Positions 7,892 to 10,676 of a stretch of 10,676 nt of DNA are shown one piece after another; the stretch's first letter is position 1, and each line of letters opens with the position of its first letter. The translations under genes and the position numbers were made by a program. The notes beneath the pieces are model-generated. The model made no database searches and had not been told where the DNA came from. It saw nothing but the letters and a program-made list of their open reading frames with translations. This DNA is from Gammaproteobacteria bacterium (GTDB taxonomy: Bacteria > Pseudomonadota > Gammaproteobacteria > Coxiellales > Coxiellaceae). The DNA is taken from positions 1 to 10,676 of the forward strand of contig JAJFJO010000306.1 of the NCBI GenBank assembly GCA_021774015.1, in the 5' to 3' direction.

Positions 7892-7939
7892 AAGCATTTA
7901 CTGGGCTTTGTGTTTGGGTTGATTGGTAGTGTTCAGGAG
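7892..7939 (+). pseudogene. Decayed copy of the mutS 3' end
   Basis: This 48-base block aligns without gaps to the last 16 sense codons of mutS (4656-4703), with 34 of 48 bases identical; the run TTGGTAGTGTTCA is exact. Translated in the same frame it ends LIGSVQE where MutS ends LVGSVQE, with 9 of 16 residues identical. The match is directional, as a direct repeat. Here the stop codon is replaced by CAA. Weaker similarity may reach upstream to about 7871. I infer a remnant left by an insertion, duplication or allele replacement at the mutS end. Confidence 0.65.
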
Positions 7940-7956
7940 CAATGTCGGTGTTGTTA

Positions 7957-7966
7957 TCGGTATAAG
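7957..7966 (-). repeat. Right arm of the 10-base inverted repeat
   Basis: TCGGTATAAG is the reverse complement of 4765-4774. It ends directly at the last base before the relE stop codon and lies 17 bases after the mutS remnant. With the left arm it brackets the large gene and the remnant. Confidence 0.4.
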
Positions 7967-8260
7967 CTACTCTCCTTGCCTTTGTTTAGCAGCTTCGTAA
8001 ACAAAATTATTTTCACGCTTACCAACAGTAATGACAACAATTAACAACTTTTTATCTTGAACCTGATACACCAAGCGATAACCTGCTTTGAGTAACTTAA
8101 TTTTATAACACCTACTTAACTCTCCTCTTAACTTTGCTGAAAGCACATGTGGTTCCCCAAGCCGCCGCTTTAAGACTTTCTTAAATTGTTGCTGAATATT
8201 TTTTGATAGCTTCTTCCATTCTTTCATTGCAGCCGGATGAAAGGCCAAGTCATAACTCAT
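7967..8260 (-). CDS. relE: RelE-family toxin (ribosome-dependent mRNA endonuclease)
   Basis: RelE toxins cut mRNA in the ribosomal A site and halt translation when not bound by antitoxin. The 97-residue protein closely resembles E. coli RelE, sharing the patterns ALKEWKKL-like, KLRG, CYKIKL, GYRLVYQV and VGKRE. The residues equivalent to the E. coli active site are all present one position later: K53, K55, R62, R82 and Y88 for K52, K54, R61, R81 and Y87. The toxin therefore looks active. The ATG at 8260 overlaps the end of the antitoxin gene by 11 bases, indicating translational coupling and one operon with the antitoxin first. It is surrounded by accessory DNA, consistent with acquisition. 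No terminator is visible downstream. Confidence 0.93.
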   Translation of the reverse strand: MSYDLAFHPAAMKEWKKLSKNIQQQFKKVLKRRLGEPHVLSAKLRGELSRCYKIKLLKAGYRLVYQVQDKKLLIVVITVGKRENNFVYEAAKQRQGE

Positions 8261-8501
8261 TAATACTAACCTTTATAGGTTTTTTATTATCATGCAATCG
8301 CTTTCCAACGATGCGTTGCAATGCTTGGTCATCAAGCAAATCAAGCAGTCTTTCAAAAGTTTCTGCTGGTATCAAATAAGCAGTAGCATTATTATGATTT
8401 AAAATTGCCACAGGCTGACCACCTGCTTGATCAATAAGCTGTGATGGATTTTTTTTCAGCTCGCTAATGCTAGCTGCTTGTGTCGCATAAATATGTTGCA
8501 T
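8250..8501 (-). CDS. Phd/YefM-type antitoxin of the relE toxin (StbD-like)
   Basis: This 83-residue protein is the labile partner that should bind and neutralise the adjacent RelE and repress the operon. The N-terminal two thirds follow the Phd/YefM pattern: ISELKKNPSQLID (about 12-24), PVAILNHN, a strand with AYLIP, then ETFERLLDLLDD. The C-terminal tail, KPIKVSINEL, resembles the toxin-wrapping end of E. coli RelB (KPVRVTLDEL). Such Phd-type N-termini paired with RelE toxins are known from StbDE-type loci. The ATG at 8501 has a G-rich ribosome site, AGGGGGG, seven bases upstream. The gene is first in the operon and overlaps relE by 11 bases, so antitoxin is made first. DNA binding at the tandem repeats upstream is inferred. 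Confidence 0.9.
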   Translation of the reverse strand: MQHIYATQAASISELKKNPSQLIDQAGGQPVAILNHNNATAYLIPAETFERLLDLLDDQALQRIVGKRLHDNKKPIKVSINEL

Positions 8502-8525
8502 AACTTACCCCCCTAAAAAAACATC

Positions 8526-8568
8526 TTAATATAGACCTAAATATAGACCAAAAAAAAATCTTATTCAA
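8526..8568 (-). promoter_or_regulatory. Promoter and tandem operator of the toxin-antitoxin operon
   Basis: Read leftward, TTGAAT (8568-8563) and TATATT (8545-8540) are separated by 17 bases and form a good sigma-70 promoter. Two direct 12-base repeats, TTAATATAGACC (8526-8537) and TAAATATAGACC (8538-8549) as written on the plus strand, differ at one base. One covers the -10 and the other the start point. That is the placement expected of an operator through which the antitoxin or its complex with RelE represses its own operon. Antitoxin operators are often palindromic; these are direct repeats. Confidence 0.65.
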
Positions 8569-8595
8569 GCACCAACTTCTTAAGTTAACCCCATG

Positions 8596-8604
8596 TGCTA
8601 TATA
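8596..8604 (+). promoter_or_regulatory. Candidate extended -10 promoter of the transglycosylase gene
   Basis: TGC followed by TATATA fits an extended -10 element; no good -35 is seen. Transcription would begin near 8611, leaving a leader of about 23 bases that contains AGGA before ATG 8634. It lies back to back with the toxin-antitoxin promoter. Confidence 0.35.
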
Positions 8605-8633
8605 TACCTTATGTGCATCCACCAGGAAAAAAC

Positions 8634-9641
8634 ATGAGATCTTTGCTTACTGCTTGTATTACCGCTATTTTTATCAGCTTCAGCATGCCGCTATACGCAG
8701 ATAGCAGTAAACCGATGACATTCCAGCAATTTCTTACCAGCGTAAAGCAAGAAGCCATTAAACTCGGCATCTCCAAACAAACCGCCAATACATATCTCAA
8801 CAATATCAAGCTACCAATACCCGTACACAAAACTATCGTAGTGGAACGCCAACAACATCAAGCGCAAAAAATATTAACTTTTAAAGAATACCGACATCGC
8901 CTAATACCCCCAAGCAAAATAAAACGTGCGCGCGAGGAATACAGGAAGCATCGCGCGCTACTTAAAAAAATCGAAAAAAAATATCATGTGCCAGGCCAAT
9001 ATATTATTGCGCTCTGGGCTATTGAAAGTGACTTTGGTGACTACGTTGGTAATTTCCCCATTGTTCGATCACTCGCCATCCTAGCTTATCACCACCATCG
9101 TTCACCGTTCTATCGTCGCCAACTTATCGACATGCTAATGATTTTGAATAGTAAAAAAACCCCACCCAAAATGTTACCCTACATATTAAAAGGTGCATGG
9201 GATGGCGGCATGGGACAAACCCAATTTGAACCTTCAGCTTATTTGGCTTATGCCGTTGATTTTGATGGCGACGGTTTTAAAAATATTTGGACCAACTTAC
9301 CCGATGCATTTGCCTCCATTGCAAATTATTTACGCGTTCATGGTTGGCATGGTAAGCAAGTCTGGGGAATACCCGTTACAATCCCCAACAATTTCCCTGA
9401 CAAATTGGCCAATCGCTATATCAAGAAATCTATCCAAGATTGGAACACACTGGGCGTCCGTCAAATTGATGATAAACCCTTGAAAATAATTCCCGGCAAG
9501 CACTTCATCCTCATGCCAGATGGCAAAGGCGGCCCAGCGTATCTTACCTATCATAACTTTAATGTTTTGTTGCAATGGAACGACACAACCTACGAAGGAA
9601 TGACGGTAGGAATCTTAGCCGACAAGATCGTCAAGCCGTAA
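8634..9641 (+). CDS. mltB: Periplasmic lytic murein transglycosylase, MltB/Slt35 family
   Basis: Enzymes of this family (GH103) cleave the glycan strands of peptidoglycan, leaving 1,6-anhydro-muramoyl ends. From ATG 8634 the product is 335 residues. It starts with a Sec signal peptide: MRSLL, a hydrophobic core, and a likely cut after LYA (about residue 22). The presumed catalytic glutamate is E131 in ALWAIESDFG. Other family signatures are GGMGQTQFEPS (about 192-202), VDFDGDG (208-214) and NYLRVHGW. No C-terminal peptidoglycan-binding domain is present. Unlike E. coli MltB it has no usable lipobox, so it should be soluble in the periplasm. I preferred ATG 8634 to the GTG at 8595 because it follows AGGA by six bases and begins the signal peptide exactly; the GTG precedes the likely promoter. 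Confidence 0.93.
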   Translation: MRSLLTACITAIFISFSMPLYADSSKPMTFQQFLTSVKQEAIKLGISKQTANTYLNNIKLPIPVHKTIVVERQQHQAQKILTFKEYRHRLIPPSKIKRAREEYRKHRALLKKIEKKYHVPGQYIIALWAIESDFGDYVGNFPIVRSLAILAYHHHRSPFYRRQLIDMLMILNSKKTPPKMLPYILKGAWDGGMGQTQFEPSAYLAYAVDFDGDGFKNIWTNLPDAFASIANYLRVHGWHGKQVWGIPVTIPNNFPDKLANRYIKKSIQDWNTLGVRQIDDKPLKIIPGKHFILMPDGKGGPAYLTYHNFNVLLQWNDTTYEGMTVGILADKIVKP

Positions 9642-9658
9642 GCCTAAAAATAGCAAAT

Positions 9659-9686
9659 TTGACTCTTATTATTCATTAGGTATACT
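9659..9686 (+). promoter_or_regulatory. Sigma-70-type promoter of the glycosyltransferase gene
   Basis: TTGACT (9659-9664) and TATACT (9681-9686) are separated by 16 bases, each matching five of six consensus bases. The start point should be near 9693, giving a leader of about 35 bases before the TTG start codon at 9728. It suggests transcription independent of the transglycosylase gene. Confidence 0.65.
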
Positions 9687-9727
9687 TTTGGACATCCTGT
9701 AACCCCACACAGCGCAAGGACAGCCCA

Positions 9728-10480
9728 TTGACCAGCCAGCAAGTCACACTCATTGCGGTTTTGATTCCAGCTTACAATGAAGCTCGCACTCTACGTGGCG
9801 TTATTGAGCAAACCTTAAAGCACGCTAAACACATCATTGTTGTGGATGATGGCTCTACAGATGAGACTGTTGCGAGCATTAGCAACCTTCCCATCACCAT
9901 CCTGAAAAATGAAACAAATCAGGGTAAAGACGTTAGCCTGCTACACGGGTTTAATCATGCGCTGAGTATGAATATCAGCGGCGTGATCACATTGGATGCG
10001 GATGGGCAGCACGACCCAGCAGACATCCCCAAGTTCATCGACGCAATCAATCAGTATCCAGAGCACATCATTATTGGTGCACGCTTAATCAATCGTGAAA
10101 ATGCCCCCAATTATCGTCGCCGCGCTAATGAGACTGGTGACTTTTTTATTTCTTGGGCTGCCGGGAAAAAGATTATTGATACCCAGTCAGGTTATCGATT
10201 TTACCCAAAAACACTGCTAGCGAATGTGAGCAACACCTACAAAAAAAATAGCCATTTTATTTTAGAAAGTCGTATTTTAATTGATGCGGTTAGACGTGGC
10301 TTTAACCCCATTGCTATACCGATTGTGTCACATTACCCCGAGGACCGTCGCAAAAGTTATTTTCGCCCAGTTGCTGATACAATGAACATTGTAAAGATGG
10401 TGGGATGGCAGTTGCTATCTCGAGGCATGTGCTTGCCGGGCCTCTACCGAGCTATTTTTTCTCAGGGGAAGCAGGTGTAG
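9728..10480 (+). CDS. Family 2 glycosyltransferase (DPM1-like GT-A fold)
   Basis: The 250-residue protein is a cytoplasmic GT-A glycosyltransferase that should transfer a sugar from a nucleotide-sugar donor; the acceptor cannot be read from sequence. Motifs in order are VLIPAYNEA (11-19), the nucleotide-binding VVDDGSTDE (38-46), the metal-binding LDADGQHDP (89-97), GARL (117-120) and DTQSGYRFY (151-159), the pattern of polyprenyl-phosphate mannosyltransferase-like enzymes. The loop usually reading GKG is GKD here (66-68). No membrane anchor follows the catalytic domain. The start codon is TTG, supported by AAGGA at 9716-9720, seven bases upstream; no in-frame ATG precedes the IPAYNE motif. 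The 3' end overlaps rluB on the opposite strand by 29 bases. A role in envelope polysaccharide or lipid glycosylation is inference. Confidence 0.9.
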   Translation: MTSQQVTLIAVLIPAYNEARTLRGVIEQTLKHAKHIIVVDDGSTDETVASISNLPITILKNETNQGKDVSLLHGFNHALSMNISGVITLDADGQHDPADIPKFIDAINQYPEHIIIGARLINRENAPNYRRRANETGDFFISWAAGKKIIDTQSGYRFYPKTLLANVSNTYKKNSHFILESRILIDAVRRGFNPIAIPIVSHYPEDRRKSYFRPVADTMNIVKMVGWQLLSRGMCLPGLYRAIFSQGKQV

Positions 10481-10676
10481 TCATTTCAATAAGCTGTTCC
10501 AACACCTTGCCTTTCAATTCTGCAACACGGCCTACAGACAACGAACGATCTAAAAATACAGGCCCAAAACGCACTCTAATCAAACGACTCACCGTAATGC
10601 TTTGCGACTCCCACAACCGCCTCACCAAACGATTACGCCCCTCCATAACCACCACATGGTGAATGATATTAGAGTT
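10452..10676 (-). CDS. rluB: Ribosomal large subunit pseudouridine synthase B, C-terminal part (runs off the right edge)
   Basis: The last 74 codons are present; the open frame continues past 10676, reading NSNIIHHVVVMEGRNR at its in-window start. MEGRNRLVRRLWESQ and VSRLIRVRFG match the C-terminal part of RluB, which makes pseudouridine at position 2605 of E. coli 23S rRNA, better than RsuA or the RluE/RluF relatives. The catalytic aspartate and N-terminal S4 domain would lie outside the window. The protein ends in a short tail, TTPASPEKK. The gene converges on the glycosyltransferase gene, and their coding ends overlap by 29 bases, leaving no room for a conventional terminator between them. 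Confidence 0.88.
   Translation of the reverse strand, partial: NSNIIHHVVVMEGRNRLVRRLWESQSITVSRLIRVRFGPVFLDRSLSVGRVAELKGKVLEQLIEMTTPASPEKK

Noticed and set aside
8595..8633. Longer N-terminus of the transglycosylase from GTG 8595
   Set aside because: It would put 13 residues, including two prolines, ahead of a well-formed signal peptide, and ATG 8634 has a good AGGA site.
8646..8657. LTAC resembling a lipobox in the transglycosylase
   Set aside because: The cysteine is residue 8, too early for a lipoprotein signal peptide; the hydrophobic core follows it instead of preceding it.

Overview
The window looks like a chromosomal segment of a gammaproteobacterium. The recX-recA-pncC block lies back to back with mutS, an arrangement familiar in that class. 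RecA, MutS, RelE, MltB-type and RluB-type proteins all read as gammaproteobacterial. I infer, less securely, a host-associated lineage of the Legionellales/Coxiellaceae kind. The reasons are moderate AT-richness, no SOS box in front of recA, and a large alanine-rich protein with eukaryote-like features. No tRNA, rRNA, CRISPR array or transposase gene is visible.

Layout. At 1-1769 (minus strand) is a DNA-repair block: the first codons of recX, then recA and pncC (the CinA C-terminal domain type). A 351-base intergenic stretch separates it from mutS (plus strand, 2121-4706). At 4804-8501 (minus strand) is an accessory insert: a 990-codon gene of unknown function, followed by a relE-type toxin gene and its Phd/YefM-type antitoxin gene. 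At 8634-10480 (plus strand) are a periplasmic MltB-family lytic transglycosylase and a family 2 glycosyltransferase. The right edge holds the 3' part of rluB (minus strand), whose end overlaps the glycosyltransferase gene by 29 bases.

The main interest is the stretch between mutS and the transglycosylase gene. About 3.2 kb after the end of mutS, at 7892-7939, lies a decayed 48-base copy of the last MutS codons. A 10-base inverted repeat (4765-4774 and 7957-7966) lies just after each mutS end. I infer that the large gene arrived by an insertion, duplication or allele exchange at the mutS 3' end.

The large protein has an F-box-like N-terminus, an alanine-rich linker still expanding by tandem repeats, 25-residue helical repeats, a run of seven glutamates and a basic nuclear-signal-like motif in an acidic tail. 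Its promoter is good but leaves almost no 5' leader, so the message is probably leaderless. Together these make it a candidate secreted host-directed protein. That is inference; no known domain is certain. The relE locus has a strong promoter whose -10 is buried in two tandem 12-base repeats, as expected of an autoregulated toxin-antitoxin operon.
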